Of a DNA stretch of 64,000 nt, positions 1 to 8,142 are shown piece after piece (position 1 is the first letter of the stretch; each line of letters starts with the position of its first letter). The notes below the pieces were generated by a model. The model was given only the letters and a program-made list of their open reading frames with translations, had not been told where the DNA came from and made no database searches. The stretch spans positions 1,116,001-1,180,000 of the forward strand of contig CAWIBX010000005.1 in NCBI GenBank assembly GCA_963834405.1, written 5' to 3'. Made by a program: the position numbers and the translations under genes. The DNA is from Bog-473 sp963834405. GTDB taxonomy: Bacteria > Actinomycetota > Acidimicrobiia > Acidimicrobiales > RAAP-2.

Positions 1-207
1 CCCAATCGCCGTAAGCCCAGTAGGTACTGAAGCACAGCCCACGTCGCGCCCCCCTGCCAAGGAGTCGCAGCGATCATGCCGCTCAGAAGAGCTGTGGGCC
101 TACTCCGGCTTGAGCCGTCTCCCTGCATGAAATTCACCGATTTCCTGACGCTAAACTCGCTCAATGGTCGTATCGGTCGGGCGCATTCTTCTCACCAATA
201 TCGTTTG

Positions 208-1371
208 ATGAAGCTTCGGCAAACGATAGCCGTGGCCGGAGCTCTGGCCCAACGGCCGCTCTACGGTGGCCACACGTGGGTGTTCTTGCAATACATCCTC
301 GGCCTCCAGCGTCTGGGCTGGGACGTGTTGTTCATCGATCGCCTCGAACCGGATATGTGCGGCAACGAGTCCGGAGAGCCCTGTCCTCCTGAATCGTCGC
401 GCAACCTCCGATATCTCGTCGACGTGATGAAGGGGTTCGGTCTCGAAGACCGCTGGGCGTTGCTTTTCGACAGGGGCAGCCGAGTGTTCGGGCTGCCGCG
501 AAAGGAGGTGCTCCATCGTCTACGTCAGAGCGCCTTCTTGCTCAACGTCATGGGCTATCTCGAAGATGAGGAGATTCTCGCCGCCGCATCCAGACGCGTG
601 TTCCTCGACATCGATCCAGGGTTCGGGCAGATGTGGCAGGCGCTAGGTCAGGCTGAGCTCTTCCATGGCCATGACGACTACGTCACGATCGGAGAGAATA
701 TCGGGGCACCGGGATGTGACATCCCAACACTGGACATCGAATGGATCACGTCGAGGCCTCCAGTGGTGCTGGACCACTGGACCGTCGATGCAGATCATGG
801 CACTCGGTTCACGACAGTTGCCAGCTGGCGAGGAGTGTTCGACCCGGTCCTCTACGAGGGGCGAAAGTATGGGCTTCGCGTCCATGAGTTCCGTCGCTTC
901 TTCGAGCTTCCGCGACGGACGGGTCGGGAGTTCGAAATCGCACTCGACATCGAGGAAACCGACAGCGACGACCTGCAGAAGCTCAAGAAAAACGAATGGA
1001 TCATTACGAATCCTGCCGTGGCCGCCAGTGATCCCTGGGAGTACCGTGACTACGTGCGGGCGTCGAAGGCTGAGTTTATGGTAGCGAAGAACATGTACGT
1101 CGAGACGCACAGCGGATGGTTCAGCGACCGAAGTGCGTGCTATTTGGCGACCGGCCGGCCTGTCGTCGCCCAGGACACGGGTCTGGCATCTCTCCTGCCG
1201 ACTGGTGAGGGTCTCCTCGTTTTCGACACGCTGGACGAGGCTGTCCAGTGCGTCAATGCGGTGAACGCCGAATACGATCGCCACGCCCGAGCGGCACGAC
1301 AGGTCGCCGCCGAGTACTTCGATTCGGACATAGTGCTCTCGCGCCTCCTCGCACGTCTCGGAGTTGGTTGA
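208..1371 (+). CDS. Glycosyltransferase-like protein (first of a tandem pair)
   Basis: A 387-residue soluble protein resembling GT-B-fold family 1-like glycosyltransferases. The N-terminal part has a Rossmann-like start (IAVAGAL, then GGHTWVFLQYILGLQRLGW), typical of a protein that scans for a nucleotide sugar. Near the C-terminus, residues about 300-340 carry SGWFSDRSACYLATGRPVV followed by QDTG and GEGLL, the donor-side signature of these proteins. The acceptor and sugar cannot be read from sequence. I chose ATG 208 because residues upstream of it (open from 76) look non-coding and homology to the next gene begins here; ATG 127 is an alternative. The next gene starts 2 nt after the stop and is a paralogue, so both probably act in the same surface-glycan pathway. 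Confidence 0.75.
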   Translation: MKLRQTIAVAGALAQRPLYGGHTWVFLQYILGLQRLGWDVLFIDRLEPDMCGNESGEPCPPESSRNLRYLVDVMKGFGLEDRWALLFDRGSRVFGLPRKEVLHRLRQSAFLLNVMGYLEDEEILAAASRRVFLDIDPGFGQMWQALGQAELFHGHDDYVTIGENIGAPGCDIPTLDIEWITSRPPVVLDHWTVDADHGTRFTTVASWRGVFDPVLYEGRKYGLRVHEFRRFFELPRRTGREFEIALDIEETDSDDLQKLKKNEWIITNPAVAASDPWEYRDYVRASKAEFMVAKNMYVETHSGWFSDRSACYLATGRPVVAQDTGLASLLPTGEGLLVFDTLDEAVQCVNAVNAEYDRHARAARQVAAEYFDSDIVLSRLLARLGVG

Positions 1372-1372
1372 C

Positions 1373-2521
1373 ATGGCGTCGTCCGTGGTCGTGGCAGAGG
1401 CACTCGCGAATAAAGCCGGCAGCGGCGGAGCCGCATGGGTACCCCTGAGCTGGGTTCGTGGCTTTCGACAGTTAGGCCTCGACGCCTGGTTCGTCGAGGA
1501 ACTTCGCGTTCCGCGATCTTTCAAAGCAGGGTCATCTCCAGACACGGGGTCTGACGACCCGGTCGCGTACTTCCGAGATGTCATGGATCGGTTCGGATTG
1601 ACAGAGCGATCCGCACTCATGGCGGGCGGCGAAGTAATCGTCGGGCCACCGATAGAGGTTCTCCGCGACGTTGCCGCGGATTCAGTGCTCGTCAACATCG
1701 GCGGCCACCTCACCGACCATCGTCTCTGGCCAGAGTTCCGAACCCGCGTCATGGTGGATCTCGATCCGGGATTCTGCCAGTTCTGGCACGCCGCGAAAAG
1801 CCCGGGCGATCGTGTCGACGTACACGACCTTCACTTCACGGTTGGAGAGAACGTCGGCGGACCTTCTTGTGTCATACCCACGTCCGGAGTCCAGTGGCAC
1901 GTGGTGCGGCAACCGGTTCTGCTGGACGACTGGCCCGTGGTCCCCGTCGACGATCCGGGACGATTCACCACCGTCGCCAATTGGCGTGGTCCTTTCGGTC
2001 CCGTTGAATTCGACGGGGTGAACTACGGCCTGAAGGCGCACCAATTCCGTAAATTCATGGACCTGCCGAGTGAGTCCCATCACTGCTACGAGATCGCTCT
2101 CACCATTCACCCGGCCGATGAGCCCGACCGCCGAGCCCTCGTGGACCACGGATGGTGTCTCACCGATCCGAAGACCGTGGACACGCCGGAGGCCTTCCGA
2201 GCGTTTGTGCAAGGATCGTCCGCAGAGTTCTCCGTGGCGCAGGGTATGTATGTCGACACGAACAGCGGATGGTTCAGCGATCGCAGCGTGCGCTATCTCG
2301 CTTCTGGGCGACCCGTCTTGGTTCAGGACACGGGATTCTCACGCCAGCTTCCCGTAGGCGAAGGTCTCGTAGGATTCCGAACGTTTCAAGAGGCCGTCGC
2401 CGGTGCCAATCGCATCGTCAGTGACTATGCCGGTCATGCTGAAGCAGCGCGCGCAATCGCCAGGCAGTACTTCAGCGCGGAGCAGGTCTTGGCCCGGTTC
2501 TGTGAACAGATCGCGATATAG
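1373..2521 (+). CDS. Glycosyltransferase-like protein (second of a tandem pair)
   Basis: A 382-residue paralogue of the preceding gene. The two share order and motifs throughout: VFLDIDPGFGQ versus VMVDLDPGFCQ, FTTVASWRG versus FTTVANWRG, YGLRVHEFRRF versus YGLKAHQFRKF, SGWFSDRS, GRPV, QDTG and GEGL. This points to a tandem duplication followed by divergence, with donor or acceptor specificity probably differing. ATG 1373 lies immediately after the upstream TGA, so the genes are almost certainly co-transcribed; a TTG at 1364 is a less likely start. The function is inferred from resemblance to GT-B-type glycosyltransferases; the substrate is unknown. Confidence 0.75.
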   Translation: MASSVVVAEALANKAGSGGAAWVPLSWVRGFRQLGLDAWFVEELRVPRSFKAGSSPDTGSDDPVAYFRDVMDRFGLTERSALMAGGEVIVGPPIEVLRDVAADSVLVNIGGHLTDHRLWPEFRTRVMVDLDPGFCQFWHAAKSPGDRVDVHDLHFTVGENVGGPSCVIPTSGVQWHVVRQPVLLDDWPVVPVDDPGRFTTVANWRGPFGPVEFDGVNYGLKAHQFRKFMDLPSESHHCYEIALTIHPADEPDRRALVDHGWCLTDPKTVDTPEAFRAFVQGSSAEFSVAQGMYVDTNSGWFSDRSVRYLASGRPVLVQDTGFSRQLPVGEGLVGFRTFQEAVAGANRIVSDYAGHAEAARAIARQYFSAEQVLARFCEQIAI

Positions 2522-2533
2522 GGATCAGCCAGG

Positions 2534-3655
2534 TTGGGCGACGACGGGAACGGGAAGTCGGTTGATCGGCGGCAGCGGAAGCGCTGGGTTGACCTTGCAT
2601 TGCGGACAATTATTCCTGTGGGGTTCGCCGTGCTCACGGTATTCAACGTCATCAGCCTCGTGCACCAAGGCCCCGCCAAGCCGTCAACCAGCGGGTCGGC
2701 GTCGTCTGCCCAGCAGGTGAAGCTGGCGACGGTCGGTGAAATCGGCTCGAGTCCTTCGGCACAAGCCACCCTCCGCGCGCTGGCGGCCAAGCATCCAGAT
2801 CTCTATGTGGGTCTCGGGGATCTCAGCGACGGAGGAGCCGGCTCGGAACCCCGCTGGTGCTCAATGGTGCGGTCCCAGATCGGGCCGGTGGCGCCGTTCG
2901 AGCTGGTGGCCGGTCGCGCCGAGGAGGACGGCGGCAACGCCGGTGGCCTCAATGACCTTGCGGCATGTCTGCCGGATCGCTTGAGCGCAGTCGGGAGTTA
3001 CGCCGCCCAGTATTACTTCGACCTCGGGAAGCTCGCCCGGGTGATCGTGATTTCTCCTGACCTGACCATCAATGGCACGTACTACTACTACAACAAGGGC
3101 AGTAAGGAATACGAGTGGCTGGCCGGCGCTATCCAAAGTGCAAGAACGGCGGGAATCCATTGGGTGATCGTCGCCATGAATGACGACTGCATAAGTGCAG
3201 GGCAGTACTATTGCGACGTTGATCCAGATCTGCTTTCACTGTTGACTACCAACCAGGTCGATTTGGTATTGAGCGCCCGCGACCACAGCTATCAGCGATC
3301 GACTCAAATCGGTGTCAAGCGGCCGGGGTGTCCGGTGGTCAAGATCAACTCCTTCAATTCGCACTGTGTGACCGCAAGTCCTTCGAACTCTCAGTTCCGC
3401 AGTCGAGCGGGAACGGTGTTTGTGGTCGTTGGATCTGCGAGCAGCGATCTCTATCCCATCAATGAGAAAGACCCGCCGGCTCGCTACCTGGAAAAGACCA
3501 TGGGTCAGAACAAGCAGCCACGTCGCGGCGGTCTGCTTCTCACGATCTCCGCGTCCAGGCTGGCCGGAAGTTTCGTTCCGTCGAGCCCCGGCGCGTTCAC
3601 CGACCAATTCAGTATCGAGGCCACCAAATCTCGAGCGGGCACCGCGTCGAAATGA
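2534..3655 (+). CDS. Membrane-anchored metallophosphoesterase-like protein, metal ligands largely lost
   Basis: A 373-residue protein with a single N-terminal membrane segment (about residues 18-42) and an extracytoplasmic calcineurin-like phosphoesterase fold. Landmarks are recognisable but altered. The first motif reads VGEIG (normally VGDI), the GD motif survives as GLGDLS, the GNHE position reads AGRAEE, the usual histidine (normally MHKxC or WHHP) reads MNDDC, and the GHxH position reads ARDHSYQRS. Most metal-binding Asp, Asn and His residues are therefore absent. The protein may be a binding or scaffold pseudoenzyme, or may use other ligands. The start is a TTG at 2534, chosen because it leaves a sensible cytoplasmic tail before the membrane segment; the start is uncertain. 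It follows the glycosyltransferases at 12 nt, in the same operon. Confidence 0.7.
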   Translation: MGDDGNGKSVDRRQRKRWVDLALRTIIPVGFAVLTVFNVISLVHQGPAKPSTSGSASSAQQVKLATVGEIGSSPSAQATLRALAAKHPDLYVGLGDLSDGGAGSEPRWCSMVRSQIGPVAPFELVAGRAEEDGGNAGGLNDLAACLPDRLSAVGSYAAQYYFDLGKLARVIVISPDLTINGTYYYYNKGSKEYEWLAGAIQSARTAGIHWVIVAMNDDCISAGQYYCDVDPDLLSLLTTNQVDLVLSARDHSYQRSTQIGVKRPGCPVVKINSFNSHCVTASPSNSQFRSRAGTVFVVVGSASSDLYPINEKDPPARYLEKTMGQNKQPRRGGLLLTISASRLAGSFVPSSPGAFTDQFSIEATKSRAGTASK

Positions 3656-3687
3656 CGGAAGACACGCGTGCCCGCCATTCGACTGAA

Positions 3688-3693
3688 TAGGCT
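3688..3693 (+). promoter_or_regulatory. Putative -10 element, leaderless start
   Basis: TAGGCT ends 8 nt before the ATG of the 2OG-Fe(II) oxygenase gene. This matches the spacing seen upstream of several other genes in the window (TANNNT, then 6-8 nt, then ATG or GTG), so transcription may begin at the start codon. No Shine-Dalgarno sequence is visible here. Confidence 0.5.
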
Positions 3694-3701
3694 GCTCTAC
3701 G

Positions 3702-4517
3702 ATGAGTCACGACGACGCCGACCAACGGGCCAGTGGAATGGAGTCGACCGAGGAGTCCGCTCCCCGTTGGTTCTCGTTCGATCGCAACATCCTCCAGCAA
3801 CTGGCCGTGTCGGAGAATGCTCGATATCTCTCCGCCGAGCCGTTCCCGCACGTCGTCCTCGATGGACTTCTTCCCGACCCCGTTCTCAGTGCCGTCGTTA
3901 CCGAGTTTCCGGCGCCGTCCGAGCAGTGGAGGCATTTTGACGACGAGAACCAACGCAAGTACGGCGGCGGACTCATGGAGCTGGATTGCGGGCCTACGAT
4001 CCGCAACGTTTTGTCAGAGTTCAACGCTTCGGCTTTCGTCGACTTTCTGCAGACGTTGACGGGCATCGAGGAAGCGCTGATCCCTGATCCTCATTATCGT
4101 GGCGGTGGTCTCCACCAGATCGAGGAGGGTGGTTACCTCGAAATCCACGCCGATTTCAATCGTCATCCGAGCTTCGGGCTCGATCGACGCATCAACGTCA
4201 TTGTCTACTTGAACCGTGACTGGCGATCCGAGTGGGGCGGACAGTTAGAGCTATGGGACCGGACCATGTCACGCGCGGTGAAGATCATCGAACCAGCCTT
4301 CAACCGCACGGTCATCTTCTCCATCACGGACACCGCCTTTCATGGTCACCCGCAAGCGCTACGCTGCCCTCCAAATCGCACCAGACAGTCGCTGGCCTTC
4401 TACTACTACTCCAACGGGCGGCCCTCGACGGAGCGCTCCCCGGAACACAGCACGCTCTTCCAACGGACCCGACCCCGAACGACTCCGATATTGCATTCTG
4501 GAGGGTCCCCTGACTGA
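3702..4517 (+). CDS. 2-oxoglutarate/Fe(II)-dependent oxygenase, prolyl-4-hydroxylase-like
   Basis: A 271-residue soluble protein of the 2OG-Fe(II) oxygenase superfamily. The double-stranded beta-helix core shows the HxD iron ligands in LEIHADFNRHP (about residue 148), then RRINVIVYLN and WGGQLELW, then the distal His in TAFHGHPQAL and the 2OG-binding Arg in RTRQSLAFYYY. All three iron ligands and the Arg are present, so catalysis is likely. Related proteins hydroxylate small molecules or glycan or peptide targets in biosynthetic clusters; the target here is unknown. The reading frame runs close to the next gene. A TAGGCT hexamer 8 nt upstream suggests its own promoter. Confidence 0.85.
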   Translation: MSHDDADQRASGMESTEESAPRWFSFDRNILQQLAVSENARYLSAEPFPHVVLDGLLPDPVLSAVVTEFPAPSEQWRHFDDENQRKYGGGLMELDCGPTIRNVLSEFNASAFVDFLQTLTGIEEALIPDPHYRGGGLHQIEEGGYLEIHADFNRHPSFGLDRRINVIVYLNRDWRSEWGGQLELWDRTMSRAVKIIEPAFNRTVIFSITDTAFHGHPQALRCPPNRTRQSLAFYYYSNGRPSTERSPEHSTLFQRTRPRTTPILHSGGSPD

Positions 4518-4533
4518 CGCGGCAGAACTCTCG

Positions 4534-5376
4534 ATGCGCTATCCGGCCGCACTGCTCGCGGCACGACGACGTGCAGAGGCCGATGGAACGTTCCGAGATC
4601 GCGTGAGGTTTGACCTGGTTGATCGGCCTCACCACTCGTTCAGCCTGTTGGCCGCGGCTGACCTAGCCCGCTTCTCTGGCGTCGACTCCATCGTGGCGAT
4701 CGAATTCGGTGTCGCGGAGGGCTCGGGTCTGCTCAACCTTTCCGACATCGCAAACGCAGTGGTCGAGGAAACGGGTGTGGGCATAGAGGTGGTCGGTTTC
4801 GACTCCGGCATGGGACTCACCGCGCCAGTCGACTACAGGGACCACCCCGAGATTTGGGCCGAGGGTGATTTCCGAGTGCCCAATGTTGACGAGCTGCGCG
4901 AGGTCCTCCCGGCAGGCACAGAACTGATCATCGGTCCCGTCGCCGAGACCCTTCCTCCTTTCGTCGACGCGCTCCAAGACCGGGTGGTGGGTTTTGTCAG
5001 CTTTGACCTCGATCTTTACAGTTCGACCACTGATGCGCTTCACATATTCGATGCTCGACCCGATCAGCTCTTGCCCGTGGTCATCTCATACTTCGACGAC
5101 GTGCTCGGTGGAGCCCGCCGGATCGGAAGTCTCTTTCGCACGGAGGCCGCCGGCCAACTTCTCGCCATAGACGAGTTCAACTCGGAGCACCAGTTGCGGC
5201 ACGTGGACCGCCTGAGGATACTTCCATATCGTCGCCCACTGGACCGCGAACCGTGGCTCGAGCGGATGTATGCGGTGCATGTACTCGACCATCCCGTACG
5301 CGGCGTGCGGCGGGTGCGGCCCGCGATGTCCATGACCGAACACGCCAATATCGCGGATCTCGCCTGGGCCCTCTGA
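4534..5376 (+). CDS. TylF/class I methyltransferase-like protein
   Basis: A 280-residue protein with a Rossmann-like start, IEFGVAEGSGLLNL (about residues 49-62), followed by VVGFDSGMGL and, later, FVSFDLDLYSSTTDAL. These features resemble TylF-like and macrocin-O-methyltransferase-like proteins of glycan and natural-product clusters. The acidic DLD with a downstream SYFDD could be the divalent-metal site seen in TylF-type enzymes. The start ATG 4534 lies 16 nt past the stop of the oxygenase gene; the reading frame is open further upstream, but that part overlaps the oxygenase gene and looks non-coding. The methyl-acceptor is unknown, and SAM binding is inferred, not shown. Confidence 0.65.
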   Translation: MRYPAALLAARRRAEADGTFRDRVRFDLVDRPHHSFSLLAAADLARFSGVDSIVAIEFGVAEGSGLLNLSDIANAVVEETGVGIEVVGFDSGMGLTAPVDYRDHPEIWAEGDFRVPNVDELREVLPAGTELIIGPVAETLPPFVDALQDRVVGFVSFDLDLYSSTTDALHIFDARPDQLLPVVISYFDDVLGGARRIGSLFRTEAAGQLLAIDEFNSEHQLRHVDRLRILPYRRPLDREPWLERMYAVHVLDHPVRGVRRVRPAMSMTEHANIADLAWAL

Positions 5377-5506
5377 GCGGCCCGGATCCAAAACACTGCA
5401 GTGTCATCGTGTCAGAGTGCGGCCTTCATCTGCGCTTTTGGTCTTGAGCTCTCCTCAGGCTTGGACCTGGAAACACGTGAATCCAGAGGGAGTAAATTTC
5501 GGACGG

Positions 5507-6019
5507 ATGCGAACAACGGTGATGCGCCTTTGGTTGTTCTCTCGCACCACCGAGGGCAAGCGGCTCGTTAGGTACGGGATGGTGTCGGCCGTTTCGGTCC
5601 TCGTTTCCTTCGTGGTCCTTACGTTGGTCTATGGCGTTCTGCAACTGTGGACCGAAGTGCCGAGCGCGTTCTTCGCCAACATTGTGGCGAGCGTCCTGAA
5701 CTATTTCCTCAACCGTAGATGGGTCTGGGGCAAGTCCGGGCGATCGAGCTTGAGGAGGGAAGTCATACCCTTCTGGATCCTTTCGATCAGCGGCATCGTC
5801 TTTGCTCTCTTTACAGCTTCACTCGCACGGGACTTCAACAACGCTCATGATCTAGACCACTGGGCACGGACGGTAGTGATCCTCGGCGCAAACGCTTTTG
5901 CTTTTGGGACCGTGTGGGTAGTCAAGTTCATCGTTCTCAATCGAATCTTCCAGCCCGCCGCGGTGGCCAAGGTCGAGGCCGACATAACGAATGAGGTGTC
6001 GGGGGGCGACAACGTCTGA
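5507..6019 (+). CDS. GtrA-like membrane protein
   Basis: A small polytopic protein of about 170 residues matching the GtrA family. It has four predicted membrane segments and the hallmark sequence NIVASVLNYFLNRRWVW after the second segment. GtrA proteins are associated with moving lipid-linked sugars across the membrane during surface polysaccharide or O-antigen modification. It ends the + strand run of the glycan cluster. ATG 5507 was chosen because the membrane domain follows directly; GTG 5477 and ATG 5522 are in-frame alternatives. It faces a convergent methyltransferase gene across an 89-bp gap. Confidence 0.8.
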   Translation: MRTTVMRLWLFSRTTEGKRLVRYGMVSAVSVLVSFVVLTLVYGVLQLWTEVPSAFFANIVASVLNYFLNRRWVWGKSGRSSLRREVIPFWILSISGIVFALFTASLARDFNNAHDLDHWARTVVILGANAFAFGTVWVVKFIVLNRIFQPAAVAKVEADITNEVSGGDNV

Positions 6020-6108
6020 ATGCTCGGCGTCATGATCGAAGAGAAGTGGGTGGCGATATATATTGCTTTTCGGGCGAGGAGCAAGCCTAAGGAGATGCCC
6101 TCGGCCAT

Positions 6109-6879
6109 TCAGCACGGAGCACACACGAAGTGATGCTGAATGTAACGGCCAGGAGGAGACAAGCTCAGCACCGTCCAGCCCGAATCCTCGATGAGACCGC
6201 GCGCATATCCCTCTGAGTACACCGCCCACAGAAGAGGTCGAGACGGATCGAGGTCCCGGAAATCCCGGTGCCCCGACATACTCTCGACCCGCTTCGCGAC
6301 ATCGTGCCTGACTCCGGCCTCGGTGTTGGCAAGCATCCGGGCGAATCCATCCATGAGACCGTGGCCCCCTTCGGTGAGCTCGTCGAGGTAGAGAGTGAAG
6401 AGGAGCCTGGTGTCCGGCCTGGCATAGCGCCTCAGCAACTTGAGCATGGCAGCGTAATCATGAGGAGCGAGGTGAGTGAACACCGAGAAAAGACAGATCA
6501 GGTCGAAGCTGCGTTCCCCGATCGGTAGAATCGTCGCATCAGTGAGGGCCGTACCTCGCGGGTTGTAACGCGCGTTGTGCGCATCGAGGTGAACGTATTG
6601 AAACCTCGGGTCATCGACATTGTTTCTCAGAAAGCTGATCAGCTCAGAGTCGACGTCGCAGCCGACGTACGCCTTGACCGGCAACGAGGAAGACAGCAGA
6701 GCTTGCGTGAACTTCACTCCGCAGCCGACGTCGAGCACCTCTGTCCCGCCGAGATCGTCGATGTCCAAGTGATCGCAGATATGCGCGATCAACCACAGGG
6801 CCGACTCGATCGATGCGGCTTGATTTGGAAGTGCGCCACGAACAAAGCGACTGGGAACGTGGAATGTTCTGCTTCCCAC
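6109..6879 (-). CDS. Class I SAM-dependent methyltransferase
   Basis: A 256-residue methyltransferase with the motif I glycine loop VLDVGCGVKFTQAL (about residues 48-61), an acidic motif II (VGCDVD), and the post-motif FDLICLFSVFTHLAP, where the THL triplet is typical of the family. It transfers a methyl group from S-adenosylmethionine to an unidentified acceptor. It starts at GTG 6879, 28 nt downstream of the radical SAM gene on the same strand, so the two probably form an operon read toward lower coordinates. The pairing suggests both act on the same product, perhaps a sugar or lipid-linked intermediate of the adjacent glycan cluster. Confidence 0.85.
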   Translation of the reverse strand: MGSRTFHVPSRFVRGALPNQAASIESALWLIAHICDHLDIDDLGGTEVLDVGCGVKFTQALLSSSLPVKAYVGCDVDSELISFLRNNVDDPRFQYVHLDAHNARYNPRGTALTDATILPIGERSFDLICLFSVFTHLAPHDYAAMLKLLRRYARPDTRLLFTLYLDELTEGGHGLMDGFARMLANTEAGVRHDVAKRVESMSGHRDFRDLDPSRPLLWAVYSEGYARGLIEDSGWTVLSLSPPGRYIQHHFVCAPC

Positions 6880-6907
6880 AAGTCCCTCGAAAGTTCTAGG
6901 AGGACTC

Positions 6908-7957
6908 CTACTTTACGCTCAGCGGAATACGTCGCCTTGTCGCACGGTCCTTTATCAACACGGGCGTGGACTCCACCGCCTTATCCATCTCCGCGACGAT
7001 CTCTTCGACGTCCCGAGCTTGGATTTGCAGTTTAGCCATCAACTTGGCCATTGTGCCCTCATCGCCCTCTCCCGCCTTGATGCTTCGCAATTCTTCCGTG
7101 AGCCGATTAATGGGATCCAGGTTGCAGGTTTTGCAGATCGGCTCCCGGCAGTTCACGTGTTCGAGCTTCTGCTGCCGGATCGATATAAACGAAGTGTCAA
7201 AGACACTGCCCAGCGGCACTTCTTTCTTCCAGTCGGAGCAGCACAAATAGTACTGGCCGTCGTATCCGATGAACAAGAAGACGAACGGCGCCGCACAGCC
7301 ACGTGCGAACGGCTGCGCCTCTAACAGTGCCTTTGCCTCCTCGAGCTCGGGATAGTTCTCAAATTGCATGTGGTCGACGAAGAGTGCTCCGCCGCGATTC
7401 ATAACCTCAAGCTCCCAGAAGTCTTCGACGCCCCGCTCGCGCCAGTATTCCTGCATCCTCTCCAGATGTGCCTTATCGTCTCGATAATTTACGAGGACTA
7501 TCTCGACCCGACACAGATCACCGGCCATCTCGACGAAGCGCACGACATTGTCATGCGTCTTTTGAAACTTAAGCTTGTAGACTTGCTCATAATCTTCGTC
7601 ACGATCCGCAATGTTGATGCTGATCCTCTGCAGTCCGGCTTCGAGCAGAGCCTTGCCACGGGTTTCGTCCAACAGGGACGCGTTGCTGGACATGCCGCAT
7701 GTGAATCCAGCTTCACGGACTTGACGAACGAACGTTGGCGCATTGCGGTTGAGCAGCGGTTCTCCCAAGCCGCAGAGATTGACGCTAATGGTGCGATCAG
7801 GAAAGGCACTCCTGAACTCAACCGCTCGCTTGAGTGACTGCTCGAATACATCAGGAGACATTGTCCCCTGATGTGGGGTCTGGTCACGCGGGCAGAAGTG
7901 GCACTTAGCGTTGCAGCGGTTCGTCAACTCGATATCGACCGAGAACCCAACCTTCAT
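6908..7957 (-). CDS. Radical SAM protein with SPASM-like C-terminal domain
   Basis: A 349-residue radical SAM enzyme. The [4Fe-4S] cluster motif CNAKCHFCP (Cys-x3-Cys-x2-Cys) lies near residue 18, followed by the glycine-rich strand VNLCGLGEPLLN. The C-terminal part has GYDGQYYLCCSDW and then CREPICKTCNLDP, cysteine groupings typical of SPASM or twitch auxiliary iron-sulfur domains. Such enzymes modify peptides, sugars or small molecules by radical chemistry; the substrate is not apparent. The start is ATG 7957, preceded by GAAAGGGG as Shine-Dalgarno; an in-frame GTG lies at 7963. The region is visibly AT-richer than the downstream backbone genes, consistent with acquisition by transfer. Confidence 0.85.
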   Translation of the reverse strand: MKVGFSVDIELTNRCNAKCHFCPRDQTPHQGTMSPDVFEQSLKRAVEFRSAFPDRTISVNLCGLGEPLLNRNAPTFVRQVREAGFTCGMSSNASLLDETRGKALLEAGLQRISINIADRDEDYEQVYKLKFQKTHDNVVRFVEMAGDLCRVEIVLVNYRDDKAHLERMQEYWRERGVEDFWELEVMNRGGALFVDHMQFENYPELEEAKALLEAQPFARGCAAPFVFLFIGYDGQYYLCCSDWKKEVPLGSVFDTSFISIRQQKLEHVNCREPICKTCNLDPINRLTEELRSIKAGEGDEGTMAKLMAKLQIQARDVEEIVAEMDKAVESTPVLIKDRATRRRIPLSVK

Positions 7958-8142
7958 AGCCACCCCTTTCGAGCGGGGTCCATTCTATTCGACAGCTTTG
8001 AGATTGTCGATGTCCCGGAATTCTTTCAGTAAACGCTGACGGGGCCGAATTGGCAGGGAGGGAGGCGACCGCAGGCGCCCTGGGCTGCGGTCGCGAGAGT
8101 AGTGTTCTGTAGGACCAATTACCCGAGCCGACTGACTCTCAG

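Noticed and set aside
1..207. Possible gene end or RNA at the left edge
   Set aside because: The first 200 bases hold no conserved codon pattern, tRNA-like fold or motif that I can defend; the open frame from 76 shows no homology before ATG 208.
6020..6108. Terminator hairpin between GtrA and methyltransferase genes
   Set aside because: The only pairing (TTGCT with AGCAA) has a 12-base loop and no U-tract, so it is not convincing.
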